A DNA stretch of 64,000 nucleotides, taken from the NCBI RefSeq assembly GCF_001938945.1, contig NZ_MKIO01000020.1, positions 62,001-126,000 of the forward strand, in the 5' to 3' direction. Made by a program: the position numbers and the translations under genes. The notes under the pieces were generated by a model that made no database searches, was not told the origin of the DNA, and saw nothing but the letters and a program-made list of their open reading frames with translations. Each line of letters starts with the position of its first letter. Position 1 is the first letter of the stretch. The stretch is from Xaviernesmea rhizosphaerae. GTDB lineage: Bacteria; Pseudomonadota; Alphaproteobacteria; Rhizobiales; Rhizobiaceae. Positions 52,342 through 61,160 of the stretch are shown here, piece after piece.

Positions 52342-52368
52342 CCTTGGTACAGGGCGATTATACCAAGG
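52342..52368. promoter_or_regulatory. Palindrome overlapping a TATAAT -10 box
   Basis: CCTTGGTA (52342-52349) and TACCAAGG (52361-52368) are a perfect inverted repeat with an 11-base centre. On the minus strand TATAAT (52357-52362) lies inside it. This resembles a repressor operator covering a promoter for leftward transcription toward the small protein and ABC transporter. A conventional -35 is not seen. Confidence 0.55.
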
Positions 52369-52704
52369 TATCGGTTGGAAATTCGGGGAGGCACGGGTGC
52401 GTTGGCGCGGCGCGCCGGTACGGTCCGTCCGAAGGCCGGACATCCTCCGGCCGGTAGGCGGCCGCGTGCTCAAGCCTGCCCGGGTTCATCTCCGACTTTT
52501 GCCTAAGATTTTTATTTTCAAGGGGTTATCGCTGAGGCGTCCGGCTTGTCGAGGTCAGGCAGGGCCGCCACGTCCGAGAAGACGGTGTCCTCCCTGTGCC
52601 AGCTGGTCGCAGCAAGCTTTCGGAAACCATAGGCGCGCGCAAGCCGCTCATCGGCGTGCGCCAACATCGCGGTAAGAGGCCGAACCAGCTTTTGGTCCGG
52701 CTCT
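52369..52704. other. Region between the operator palindrome and the amidase gene
   Basis: No clear gene. A minus-strand frame from 52667 to 52518 would encode 49 residues starting MLAHADERLARAYGF; it lacks a Shine-Dalgarno and is not recognised, so I do not call it. The AT-rich stretch at 52505-52525 (TTTTTATTTTCAAGGGG) may be part of the terminator region for the amidase operon. Confidence 0.45.
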
Positions 52705-54099
52705 CTATGCCGATGCCAGGAGCGGAGCCTCCAAAGCCCAGCCGGTGGCGCCCAGTGGCTCACCGGCATCGGCTTGCAGAAGGGAGGCGAGGGCGGCGAT
52801 GCGGCCGTCATTCCCGGCGGGGGCCAGCAGCGTCACATTGCCAGGCCTGCCGTCCGCGCGCGCGGCGACGGGAACGGCGATGCCGCAGAGATCGATGAGG
52901 TTGACGAAATTGGTGTAGGTGCCGAGCTGGGAATTCGGGCCGATCGGATCGGCCTCGATCTCGGCGGTGGTGACGAAGCGCGGGATGGTCGGCACGCAGA
53001 GAAGATCGACTGCGCTCAGCAGCGGGGCCGCCGCGCGCTTGAGATCGGCAAGCCTGTAGATGTCGCGGAAGACATCGACCGCCCGCAGGCTTTCGGCGCG
53101 GCCGATGATGGCGCGCGTCACCGGATGCAGCGCCTCCGGCCGGTCGCGCATCAGATCCTCGATACCGGCATAGCGTTCCGCCACCCAGGCGCCATCATAG
53201 AGCAGGCTGGCGATGCGGTAGAAGGGCGCAAAATCGAGCGGCAGGATGCGGTGTCCCAGCCTTTCGAGCACGGCCAGCGTCGCCTCGAAGGAGGCTTCTT
53301 GGGTGTCGTCGCCGAAGAAGCGGCGCGAGGCGGCATCCGGCACGCCGATGGCATATCCTGCCGCAGGGGCCTCCATCACAGGCGGCGGAAAGGCGCGGGA
53401 ATAGCCGTCGGCTTCGTCATAGCCGGCGGCGGCGGAAAAGGCGGCGAAGGCGTCCTCCACCGTCAGCGCGAAGATCGAGATCGTGTCCAGCGTGCGGCAG
53501 GCGGGCACCATGCCGCTGGCCGAGAGGCTGCCGAGCGAGGGCTTGAGCCCGACGATGTTGTTGAGCGCTGCCGGCACGCGGCCCGAGCCGGCCGTATCCG
53601 TGCCCAGCGCGAATGGCACGAGCCCGCGCGCCACCGCCACGGCCGAGCCGCTGCTGGACCCGCCCGGGACAATGGCCGGATCGAGCGCGTTTTTCGGAAT
53701 CGGATAGGGCGAGCGCAGGCCGACGAGGCCGGTGGCGAACTGGTCGAGATTGGTCTTGCCGATCGGCAGGGCGCCGGCCTCCCGCAATCTCGCGACGACG
53801 AAGGCGTCCTTGGCGGCCTGATATTCGAAGGCCGGGCAGGCGCAGGTGGTGGGCATGCCCGCAACGTCGATATTGTCCTTCACCGCGAAGGGAATGCCGT
53901 AGAGCGGCTTGGCCGGATCGTAAGCGCCGAGCGCGTCTGCGGCAGCGGCCACGCTCTCCTCCTCGGCCAGATGCAGGAAGATGCCGGGATCGGCGGCCTC
54001 GGCAATGCGGCGATAGGTTTCGGCCACCACCGCTTTCGGGCTCAGGCCGCTGGCATAGGCGGCGCTGAGGCGCGCCAGGGTGAAGGGCAGCGTATGCAT
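52705..54099 (-). CDS. Allophanate hydrolase-like amidase, lacking the C-terminal domain
   Basis: Amidase-signature enzyme of 464 residues. The Ser-cisSer-Lys triad is Lys74 in GIPFAVKDNIDVAG, cis-Ser148 in PGGSSSGSAVAV and Ser172 in GTDTAGSGRVPAA; the spacings 74 and 24 are those I recall for AtzF (Lys91, Ser165, Ser189). NNIVGLKPSLG and SISIFA-type features fit allophanate hydrolase AtzF/DUR1,2. AtzF-type proteins run to about 600 residues with a C-terminal domain of 130; here the protein stops after the amidase domain. It is the last gene of the biuret-type operon, where hydrolysis of allophanate to ammonia and CO2 (or the first half of it) is the expected step. Confidence 0.82.
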   Translation of the reverse strand: MHTLPFTLARLSAAYASGLSPKAVVAETYRRIAEAADPGIFLHLAEEESVAAAADALGAYDPAKPLYGIPFAVKDNIDVAGMPTTCACPAFEYQAAKDAFVVARLREAGALPIGKTNLDQFATGLVGLRSPYPIPKNALDPAIVPGGSSSGSAVAVARGLVPFALGTDTAGSGRVPAALNNIVGLKPSLGSLSASGMVPACRTLDTISIFALTVEDAFAAFSAAAGYDEADGYSRAFPPPVMEAPAAGYAIGVPDAASRRFFGDDTQEASFEATLAVLERLGHRILPLDFAPFYRIASLLYDGAWVAERYAGIEDLMRDRPEALHPVTRAIIGRAESLRAVDVFRDIYRLADLKRAAAPLLSAVDLLCVPTIPRFVTTAEIEADPIGPNSQLGTYTNFVNLIDLCGIAVPVAARADGRPGNVTLLAPAGNDGRIAALASLLQADAGEPLGATGWALEAPLLASA

Positions 54100-54117
54100 G
54101 GGAAGCTTCCGAAATGT

Positions 54118-54465
54118 TCAGAGGATCTGGACGGGGCTCGTCCACTGGATGAGCACGACACAGCCTTCCTGCGACGAGACGGAGTGCACGCTGCCCTCCG
54201 GATTGACCACCAGGGAGCCTGGGCCGTAATGCCCATATTCGTCGCTTTGCGAGCCTTCGAGCACCAGGATGGTCTCCACGCCGGTGTGCAGGTGGCGCGG
54301 CACGCTGGCGCCGGGCGCATAGCGCAGCAGCGCCAGCTCCGGCGCGCCGCTGAAGATGCGGTAGATCTCGACCCCCTCGCGGAAATATTCGAACTGGCAC
54401 TGATGCCAGGCATCCGCAAGAAACAGGGGCATGTGCACGATGGCGGTGGGTTGTGCCTCAGTCAT
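54118..54465 (-). CDS. Small cupin protein
   Basis: Single-domain cupin of 115 residues. The motif [44 protein letters not shown] carries the cupin 1 histidines (HLH), Glu in VETILVLEG and His in SVHSVSS, so a metal may be bound. It resembles ChrR-type cupins. The ATG at 54465 overlaps the end of the hydrolase gene by eight bases; the amidase gene starts 18 bases downstream. It may be a metal-binding accessory or an enzyme acting on an intermediate. No characterised function. Confidence 0.78.
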   Translation of the reverse strand: MTEAQPTAIVHMPLFLADAWHQCQFEYFREGVEIYRIFSGAPELALLRYAPGASVPRHLHTGVETILVLEGSQSDEYGHYGPGSLVVNPEGSVHSVSSQEGCVVLIQWTSPVQIL

Positions 54466-55123
54466 CAATCGCCTCCACGATCTGATCGACGGTGGCCGCC
54501 CAGCCGACGATCGCGCCCTGCGCGGTCATCATGTCGATGGCGGCCTTCTTGAATTCGGGAAAATAGCTTTCGGTGGCGTCGGTCGCGAGCAGGCATTCAT
54601 AGCCGCGGTCGTTCGCCTCGCGCATGGTGGTCTGCACGCAGACCTCGGTGGTGACGCCGGCAAAGACGAGCTGGCGCACGCCCTTCTCTTTCAGCATCTC
54701 GCCGAGCGGGGTGGCATAGAAGGCGCCCTTGCCCGGCTTGTCGATCACGGTCTCCCCGGGGATGGGATAGAGCGCCTGGATGATGTCGGCGCCTGCTTCG
54801 CCGGCAATGAGGATGCGGCCCATGGTGCCGGGATCGCCGATTCTGAGCGAAGGGTTACCGCGCGTGCGCTTGGCGGGCGGGCAATCGGACAGGTCGGGCG
54901 CGTGGCATTCCCGCGTGTGGATCACGGGAAGGCCGGCCTTGCGGAAGCCGGCGATCAGCCGGGCGGTGGCGGGAACGATCGCCTGCAGCCGCGTCACGTC
55001 ATTGCCGAGCGTGGCGCCGAAGCCGCCGGGTTCGATGAAATCGCGCTGCATGTCGATGACGATCAACGCGGCGTTTTCGGGCGCCAGCGTGAAGTCGAAG
55101 GGGCGGGCCTTGATCGTCGCCAT
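54458..55123 (-). CDS. Second cysteine hydrolase of the isochorismatase superfamily (BiuH/TrtA-like)
   Basis: Hydrolase of 221 residues. The triad is Asp24 ([10 protein letters not shown]), Lys129 ([14 protein letters not shown]) and Cys162 ([19 protein letters not shown]). It shares with the biuret-hydrolase-like neighbour the [12 protein letters not shown] and IDKPGKG-FYAT elements, so they are paralogues with different specificity. It overlaps the ATPase stop by one base. Candidates are a triuret hydrolase (TrtA-like), ureidoacrylate-type or carbamoyl compound hydrolase; the sequence alone does not decide. Confidence 0.85.
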   Translation of the reverse strand: MATIKARPFDFTLAPENAALIVIDMQRDFIEPGGFGATLGNDVTRLQAIVPATARLIAGFRKAGLPVIHTRECHAPDLSDCPPAKRTRGNPSLRIGDPGTMGRILIAGEAGADIIQALYPIPGETVIDKPGKGAFYATPLGEMLKEKGVRQLVFAGVTTEVCVQTTMREANDRGYECLLATDATESYFPEFKKAAIDMMTAQGAIVGWAATVDQIVEAIDD

Positions 55124-56661
55124 CAGTGATGTCCTGCCATGTGCTTGCCGATCTCGCCGATATCGGCGCCGGCGGCCGGTGTCTCGAACACGATCCTGCC
55201 TTCCGACATCACCAAGATGCGGTCGGAGAGTTCGAGGATTTCGTCGAGGTCCTCGCTGATCAGCAGCACGGCGGCGCCGGCATTGCGCGCGGCCATGATG
55301 CGGGTGCGGATTTCCGCCACGGCGGAAAAATCCAGGCCGAAGCAGGGATTGGCGATCAGCAGCAGATCGACCGCGCCGTTCAGCTCGCGCGAGAGCACCG
55401 CGCGCTGGACATTGCCGCCGGAAAGGGCGGCAATCGGCGTGGCGAGCGAGGCGGTCTTCACCTTGTATTCGCCGACCAGCCGGGCCGCAAGCTCGGCCAT
55501 GCGGCGCCCGTTCAGCCAGAATTTCGGCTTGCCGCCGGCAAAGTCGAAGTCGCGGAAGAAGATGTTCTCGGCCACGCTCATCTTCGGCGCGCAGGCATTG
55601 CGCAAGGGCTCTTCCGGTAGATAGCGCACATTGAATTGGCGCGCCTCGCTCCGTGTGGCGTGAAAGGGCAGGCCGCAGACCTTGATGGCGCCCTCCATCA
55701 GCGGACGCTGGCCGGAAAGGATCTCCATCAGCTCCATCTGCCCGTTGCCGGAAATGCCGGCCAGGCCGACGATCTCGCCGGACTTCACCTTGAGATCGCC
55801 GATCTCGATGGTCTTCAGGCCCGAGCGGTCGGCCGCCTTGGCGCCGGAGACCGTCATCACCGGCTTGCCGTTGACCGCCAGACGGGCGGCGGGGCGCACC
55901 AGTTCCTTCTCGCCGATCATCATTGCCGCCATCTCCGCGGTGGAGAGATCGGCGACCTTGCCGCCGCCGACATGCTCGCCCCGGCGCAAGACCGAGACCT
56001 CATCGGCAAAGGCGGTGACCTCGCGGAACTTGTGCGAGATCATCAGGCAGGTCAGCGTGCCATCCGTGGTCAGGCCGCGCACCATGCCCAAGAGTTCGTC
56101 GGCCTCCGCTGGGGTCAGCACCGAGGTCGGCTCGTCCAGAATGAGGAAGCGGCGGCCGAGATAGAGCTGTTTCAAAAGTTCCAGTTTCTGCTTCTCGCCT
56201 GCCGCCAGCCGGCCCACCGGCACGTCGAGCGGCACGGAAAAAGGCATGCGTGTCATGAAGGCGGCAAGGTCGGCGCGCTCCTTCTCCCAGTCGATGCGGG
56301 CGGGCACGTCCTTGCGGCTGATCACGAGATTTTCGGCGGCGGTGAGCGAGGGCACCAGCGTGAAGTGCTGATAGACCATGCCGAGACCGAGATCATGGGC
56401 GGCGCGCGGGTCGGGCACCGCCACCTCGCGCCCGTCCACCGTCATCTGCCCCGAGGTCGGCTTGTAAAAGCCCATCATGCATTTGACGAGCGTCGATTTT
56501 CCCGCGCCGTTTTCGCCCAGCAGCACATGGAAGGAGCCGGCGGGAATGCGGATCGATACGTCCTTGAGCGCGGTAAAACTGCCGAAGCGCATGGTCATGC
56601 CGAGCGTTTCCACGGCGATGGCGTGCTGCGGCGGGGAGGGGTCGAGCGCGGGAACCCTCAT
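55123..56661 (-). CDS. ABC transporter ATPase with two nucleotide-binding domains (BMP/nucleoside type)
   Basis: ATPase of 512 residues with two ABC domains in tandem like RbsA and YufO. The first has Walker [10 protein letters not shown], the signature [15 protein letters not shown] variant and Walker [12 protein letters not shown]; the second has a degenerate Walker [10 protein letters not shown], signature [15 protein letters not shown] and Walker [13 protein letters not shown]. The ATG at 56661 overlaps the stop of the biuret-hydrolase-like gene (ATGA). It drives the two permeases for a small-molecule substrate; context suggests a urea derivative rather than a nucleoside. Confidence 0.9.
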   Translation of the reverse strand: MRVPALDPSPPQHAIAVETLGMTMRFGSFTALKDVSIRIPAGSFHVLLGENGAGKSTLVKCMMGFYKPTSGQMTVDGREVAVPDPRAAHDLGLGMVYQHFTLVPSLTAAENLVISRKDVPARIDWEKERADLAAFMTRMPFSVPLDVPVGRLAAGEKQKLELLKQLYLGRRFLILDEPTSVLTPAEADELLGMVRGLTTDGTLTCLMISHKFREVTAFADEVSVLRRGEHVGGGKVADLSTAEMAAMMIGEKELVRPAARLAVNGKPVMTVSGAKAADRSGLKTIEIGDLKVKSGEIVGLAGISGNGQMELMEILSGQRPLMEGAIKVCGLPFHATRSEARQFNVRYLPEEPLRNACAPKMSVAENIFFRDFDFAGGKPKFWLNGRRMAELAARLVGEYKVKTASLATPIAALSGGNVQRAVLSRELNGAVDLLLIANPCFGLDFSAVAEIRTRIMAARNAGAAVLLISEDLDEILELSDRILVMSEGRIVFETPAAGADIGEIGKHMAGHH

Positions 56662-57335
56662 GGCAGGGCCTCGACGAAGGCGGCGCTGTTGCTGACCGCG
56701 CCGAACACGCCGCCCTGCATCTTCACCATCTTGATCGCTGCGGCATGGTTGCCGGGGTCGGTGGCGGCGCAGCAATCCTCCAGGAGCAGGCATTCGAAGC
56801 CGCGATCATTGGCCTCGCGCATGGTGGTATGCACGCAGACATCGGTGGTGATGCCGGAGAGAACGATGTTCTCGATGCCGCGCGTGCGCAGGAGCAGTTC
56901 GAGATCGGTTGCGCAGAAGGAGCCCTTGCCCGGCTTGTCGATGATCGGCTCGCCTGCCAGCGGCTTCAGTTCGTCGATGATCTCCCAGCCCGGCTCGCCG
57001 CGCACCAGGATGCGCCCGCAAGGGCCGGCATCGCCGATGCCCGCGCCGATCTGCTGCGAGCGCCAGCGCTTGTTGGGCGGCAGGTCGGAGAGATCGGGCC
57101 GGTGACCCTCGCGGGTGTGGATGACGTGATAGCCCTTCTCGCGCATGGCGGCGAGCACGGTCTTGATCGGCTCGATCGGCGCGCGGGTCAGCGCGATGTC
57201 ATAGCCCATGGTATCGACATAGCCGCCCGGCCCGCAGAAATCCGTCTGCATGTCGATGATGATGAAGGCGGTGTTCTCCGGGCGCAGGTCGCCATTATAG
57301 GGCCATAGATAGGGATCGGCATGAATCGTGGTCAT
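56658..57335 (-). CDS. biuH: Biuret hydrolase-like cysteine hydrolase
   Basis: Hydrolase of 225 residues. The triad is Asp28 ([10 protein letters not shown]), Lys134 ([15 protein letters not shown]) and Cys167 ([17 protein letters not shown]). The spacings of 106 and 139 equal those I recall for BiuH of Rhizobium leguminosarum 3841 (Asp36, Lys142, Cys175), and the N-terminal [17 protein letters not shown] and C-terminal [17 protein letters not shown] stretches also look the same. BiuH cleaves biuret to allophanate and ammonia. The ATG at 57335 has GGAGC. It lies between the permeases and the ATPase of a BMP-type transporter. Confidence 0.86.
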   Translation of the reverse strand: MTTIHADPYLWPYNGDLRPENTAFIIIDMQTDFCGPGGYVDTMGYDIALTRAPIEPIKTVLAAMREKGYHVIHTREGHRPDLSDLPPNKRWRSQQIGAGIGDAGPCGRILVRGEPGWEIIDELKPLAGEPIIDKPGKGSFCATDLELLLRTRGIENIVLSGITTDVCVHTTMREANDRGFECLLLEDCCAATDPGNHAAAIKMVKMQGGVFGAVSNSAAFVEALP

Positions 57336-57376
57336 CGCAAAGCTCCAGTCGCGTGGCCGCCGCGGGCGGCGCCATT

Positions 57377-58300
57377 TTACTTGATGATGCTGAGTTCGCC
57401 GGGGGCGGAGGGCAGGGCGCGGGTGCGCGAACTGGTCGCCACCAGGAAGCCGAGGGTGAGCACGTAAGGCGCGGCATAGAAGAGGTAGTAGCCGCTGGTG
57501 ATGCCGACCGATTGCAGCGCCGGGCCGAGCGCGCCGGCCCCGCCGAAGAGCAGGGAGGCATAGAGGCAATTCACCGGATTCCAGCGCGCGAAGATGACGA
57601 GCGCCACGGCCATCAACCCCTGGCCGGAGGAAATGCCCTCGTTCCAGCTGCCGGGATAATAGAGCGAGAGATAGGCCCCGCCGATGCCGGCCAGGGCGCC
57701 GCCCGCCGCCGTCGACCAGAGACGCACGCGGTTGACGTCGATGCCGAGCGCGCGGGCCGCATCCGCGCTGTCGCCGGCGACCCGGATCGTCAGGCCGATC
57801 CGGGTGTTCTTCAGCATCCAGGCCGTGGCGAAGGCCAGAGCGATGCCGGCGAGGAACAGCACATTGACGTTCAGCGCCGCCTGCACCTGCGGCAAAGGTG
57901 ACCAGAAGCCGAGCGGGATGGCCGGCAGGTGCGGCGCGACCGGCTGGACGTAGGGCTTGCCGAAGAAGAAGGCGAGCCCCGTGCCGAAGATCATCAGCGC
58001 GATGCCGATGGCGATGTCGTTGACGCGCGGCAGGCTGCAGAGCACACCGTGCAACAGGCCGAAGAGCAGGCCGGCAAAGGCGGCGGCCAGCGTGCCGAGC
58101 CAGGGCGAGCCGGTGTGATAGGCCACGGCATAGCCGCTCATGGCGCCGAAGACCAGCGTGCCCTCGAGCCCGAGATTGATGCGCCCCGACCGCTCCGTCA
58201 GGCATTCGCCCGTCGAGACGAAGATGAAGGGCGTGGAGACGCGGATGGCGCCGCCGAGAATGGCAAGGGGCACGCCCCAGAGACCGATATCCTCGCTCAT
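57377..58300 (-). CDS. BMP-type ABC transporter permease 2
   Basis: Permease of 307 residues with about eight helices, of the YufQ/nucleoside-permease (branched-chain-like) class. It has the motif [28 protein letters not shown] and the conserved [32 protein letters not shown] block. Its start overlaps the end of the first permease gene by four bases. It belongs to the same uptake system as the double ATPase. Confidence 0.9.
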   Translation of the reverse strand: MSEDIGLWGVPLAILGGAIRVSTPFIFVSTGECLTERSGRINLGLEGTLVFGAMSGYAVAYHTGSPWLGTLAAAFAGLLFGLLHGVLCSLPRVNDIAIGIALMIFGTGLAFFFGKPYVQPVAPHLPAIPLGFWSPLPQVQAALNVNVLFLAGIALAFATAWMLKNTRIGLTIRVAGDSADAARALGIDVNRVRLWSTAAGGALAGIGGAYLSLYYPGSWNEGISSGQGLMAVALVIFARWNPVNCLYASLLFGGAGALGPALQSVGITSGYYLFYAAPYVLTLGFLVATSSRTRALPSAPGELSIIK

Positions 58301-59409
58301 TTCTGCCTCCGTTCAAGGAAACTCAGGAATTTCAGCCGGTCCTGGAAGGTGTCGGAGAGGAGGATGGCGATGAACACCATGCCCTCCAACACCAGAACCG
58401 TCGCGTCCGGCAGGGCCATCCGCCGCTGGATCAGCCCGCTCGACGCCTCCAGCCCGGCCAGCAGGATGGCGGCGGGCACGATGGCCAGCCCGTTGTGGCG
58501 GGCGAGGAAGGCGATGAGGATGCCGGTGTAGCCATAGCCGGCGGCGAGCGAGGCATTGGCCGATCCATGCACCGCCGCCACCTCGAACATGCCGGCGAGA
58601 CCGGCAAAAGCGCCGCCGAGCGCGGTGAAACCGATGACCAGGCGGCCGGCAGGCAGGCCCTGGATGCGGGCGGCGCGCAGGTTCCCGCCGACGATGCGGG
58701 CGGCAAAGCCCCATGTCGTGCGCTCGATCAGCACCCAGCTGAGGATGCAGCCGAGAATGCCAACGGCAAGGCCCCAGTGCACGCCGAGCCCGGGGATCTC
58801 GCCGATCCGCCAGGCGGCGGGCAGCGGCGCGGTGGAAGGCTTGTTGAGGCTGGCGGGATCGCGCAGCAGCCCCTCGACCAGATGGTTCATGAGCGCGATG
58901 GCGACATAGGCCATCAGCAGGCTGGCAATGGTCTCGTTGACGCCGCGCAGGTGCCTGAGCGCCCCGACGCCGCCGATCCAGAGCCCGCCGACGAGCGCGC
59001 CGGCAAGGGCCATCAGCAGGATGCCGGCCGGGCCGGGCAGGCCGGGCATCAGCGTGGCCACCGCGCCGGCGGCCACGCCGCCGAGCACGATCGCCCCCTC
59101 GCCGCCGATGATGACGAGGCCGAGCCGCGCCGGCAGGGCCACGCAGAGCGCCGCCAGAAGCAGGGGCGCGGCGCGGGCCAGCGTGTTCGTCCAGGAAAAG
59201 GCCGTGCCGAAGCCGGCCTTGTAGACGAGGAGGTAGAAATCGAGCGGCGGCTTGCCGAGGAAGGCCAGGAAGATCGAAAAGGCGATCATCCCCGCCAACA
59301 GCGCCGCCAGCGGCAGGATCGCCGTCTCGATGCGGCGGGCCGTGGCTTCGCTGAGGAAGCCGGCCCGCACGGCGGCCGATGCCGTCCGTTCAGCATGCTG
59401 CATGCTCAT
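58297..59409 (-). CDS. BMP-type ABC transporter permease 1
   Basis: Permease of 370 residues with about eight or nine helices, of the YufP class. Conserved parts are [62 protein letters not shown] and [23 protein letters not shown]. An alternative start is the ATG at 59403. A repeat-rich gap of 466 bases separates it from the binding protein gene upstream. Confidence 0.9.
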   Translation of the reverse strand: MSMQHAERTASAAVRAGFLSEATARRIETAILPLAALLAGMIAFSIFLAFLGKPPLDFYLLVYKAGFGTAFSWTNTLARAAPLLLAALCVALPARLGLVIIGGEGAIVLGGVAAGAVATLMPGLPGPAGILLMALAGALVGGLWIGGVGALRHLRGVNETIASLLMAYVAIALMNHLVEGLLRDPASLNKPSTAPLPAAWRIGEIPGLGVHWGLAVGILGCILSWVLIERTTWGFAARIVGGNLRAARIQGLPAGRLVIGFTALGGAFAGLAGMFEVAAVHGSANASLAAGYGYTGILIAFLARHNGLAIVPAAILLAGLEASSGLIQRRMALPDATVLVLEGMVFIAILLSDTFQDRLKFLSFLERRQK

Positions 59410-59440
59410 GGCCTGTCTCCGGGCAAGGGGCGGTTTTGGT

Positions 59441-59492
59441 GTGTCGGATCGAAAAGCAGAGGACGGATTTTCGGGGAAATCCGATGAAAAAA
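59441..59492 (-). repeat. Intergenic palindrome family, copy I (decayed)
   Basis: GTCGGATCGAAAAGCAGAGG, then ACGGATTTTCGGGGAAATCC and GATG; part of the inverted form of the family. Confidence 0.6.
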
Positions 59493-59628
59493 CAGCATTT
59501 TAGAACTTTAGACGGCTTGTCAGCCACAGTACACGACGCAAACGGTTGATCGGCTAGGCAGGTCGTCCCACGAGGTTAGGAGGATTGCTTCCGCATGACA
59601 TCACATTGAGGCGGAGCCTCTTCCTCTT

Positions 59629-59714
59629 CGTCATCCTCGGGCTTGTCCCGAGGATCTGCTGACGTCCATAGAATCAAACGTTGTAGATGCTCGGGACAAG
59701 CCCGAGCATGACGA
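59629..59714. repeat. REP-like pair of palindromes
   Basis: TCATCCTCGGGCTTGTCCCG and AGGATC at 59629-59660 and, inverted, GATGCTCGGGACAAGCCCG with AGCATGACG at 59686-59714. Each unit is itself palindromic around CGGGCTTGTCCCG, like REP or BIME elements of alphaproteobacteria. Confidence 0.65.
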
Positions 59715-59875
59715 CCGAGAGGCTTCGCCTTGGATCACAGCTTCCCCAAACCGCTGCTCCGAGAGGCTCGCAATGCATTCTTAAGTTCGCCAGTAAGATG
59801 CATTGTGTATTTGGGTAGTGATCGAAGTGCAGAACGCCACGGCAGAAGCTCTCCGTCGTCTCCCATGCCGACCCT

Positions 59876-61000
59876 TTACGAGGTCGAGCCGATCACGCCG
59901 TCCACGAGATAGCTCATGCTCTCCAGCGCCACGTCGGTCTCGACGAAGGCCTGGCCGGCCGTGGCCACGACATTGCCCTTGTTGTCCTTGAGCGGGCCCT
60001 TGATGGCGGCGAAGCCGCCCTTGAGGATCTCGGCCTTCGTCGCCTCGAACTGGGCGCGCGCCTTGTCGGAAACGGCGGGGCCGAGCGGGCTCATCTTGAT
60101 GAAGCCGTCGGCGAGGCCGCCGCGCACGAAATTGTCGATCTTGCCGCCGGCCATCGTGGTCTTGACCATGTCGCCATAGACCTTGGCCCAGTTCCACTCG
60201 GCGCCGGTCAGATATTTTTCCGGGGCGAGCGCGCTCTGGTTGGCGTGGTAGCCGCACAGGAACATGCCGCGCCCCGCGCCGGTTTCCATCACCACCTTGG
60301 GCCCGTCCACATGGCAGGTGACGACATCCACGCCCTGGTCGGCCAGCGCATTGGTGGCCTCGGCCTCCTTCACCGCCAGCGACCATTCGCCGGTGAAGAT
60401 CACCTGGCAGGTGATCGACGGATCGACGGCGCGCGCGCCCAGCAGGAAGGAATTGATGTTGAGCAGCACCTGGGGAATGGGCTTGGCGGCGACGAAGCCG
60501 ATCTTCTTCGACTTTGTGGCATGACCGGCGACGATGCCGTTCAGATATTGCCCCATGCCGATATAGCCGAAATAGGAGCCGACATTCTTCGGCTTGTCCG
60601 GCGTCCACAGGCCGCCGCAATGCTCGAAGCGGACCTCGGGATATTTCGGCGCGACGGCGAGGATATGCGGATCGAAATAGCCGAAGGAGGTCGGGAAGAC
60701 GAGCGTGGCGCCGTCGAAGCCGATCATGCTCTCCATGGTCTTCTGCACGTCCACCGTCTCGGGAACCTGCTCCTCCTCGACCACGGTCACGCCCTCCATC
60801 GCCTTGACGGCGGCGGCCCCTTCGGCATGCGACTGGTTGTAGCCGAAATCATCCTTCGGGCCGACATAGATGAAGCCGACGGTGAGACCCGCGGCGCGGG
60901 CCGTGCCCGCCGGCAGGAGGCCGGAAAGGGCGGCGGCGCCGGCAAGGCCGGCCGTGCTGCGCAGAAACTGGCGGCGATTGGGCATCAGGATCCTGGACAT
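59876..61000 (-). CDS. BMP family ABC transporter substrate-binding protein with Tat signal
   Basis: Periplasmic binding protein of 374 residues. A twin-arginine signal is present: MPNRRQFLRSTAGLAGAAAL and cleavage near GTARA. The mature protein has BMP features: GLTVGFIYVGPKDDFGYNQSHAEGA, GFDGATLVFPTSFGYFDPHILAVA, SYFGYIGMGQYLNGIVAG and GVDVVTCHVDGPKVVMETGAGRG. The ATG at 61000 (GGGGAA upstream) is chosen; ATG at 61015 is possible. It is first in the leftward operon and divergent from a LysR gene. Ligand likely a urea derivative by context. Confidence 0.9.
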   Translation of the reverse strand: MSRILMPNRRQFLRSTAGLAGAAALSGLLPAGTARAAGLTVGFIYVGPKDDFGYNQSHAEGAAAVKAMEGVTVVEEEQVPETVDVQKTMESMIGFDGATLVFPTSFGYFDPHILAVAPKYPEVRFEHCGGLWTPDKPKNVGSYFGYIGMGQYLNGIVAGHATKSKKIGFVAAKPIPQVLLNINSFLLGARAVDPSITCQVIFTGEWSLAVKEAEATNALADQGVDVVTCHVDGPKVVMETGAGRGMFLCGYHANQSALAPEKYLTGAEWNWAKVYGDMVKTTMAGGKIDNFVRGGLADGFIKMSPLGPAVSDKARAQFEATKAEILKGGFAAIKGPLKDNKGNVVATAGQAFVETDVALESMSYLVDGVIGSTS

Positions 61001-61126
61001 GACAAAGTTCCCCATTTGTCGTCAAACCGGCGGCGCTTTCGGCTCTTTGGGCCGGCTTATTTGCGTTCCGGCTTTAGTAATCCAGATGGACGCGCTTCTG
61101 TCTTGTGCTATGTTTTGGCCGGGGCG

Positions 61127-61141
61127 CTGCAATAACTGCAG
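61127..61141. promoter_or_regulatory. Candidate LysR operator
   Basis: CTGCA-ATAAC-TGCAG is a 15-base inverted repeat that contains a T-N11-A motif (T61128, A61140). It stands between the binding protein gene and the divergent LysR gene, 20 bases before the LysR ATG. Confidence 0.55.
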
Positions 61142-61160
61142 CAGGGCATGAAGGGGCGCC

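Larger units (their letters stand above)
59410..59875. other. Repeat-rich gap between binding protein and permease genes
   Basis: Holds the decayed palindrome copy I (59441-59492) and a second, different repeat pair (59629-59714). No gene is seen. An RNA polymerase reading the whole operon must cross it; the hairpins may lower expression of the downstream genes relative to the binding protein. Confidence 0.6.

Noticed and set aside
52518-52667. A 49-residue frame after the amidase gene
   Set aside because: There is no ribosome-binding site and no recognised family, and the residues do not resemble the missing allophanate hydrolase domain.
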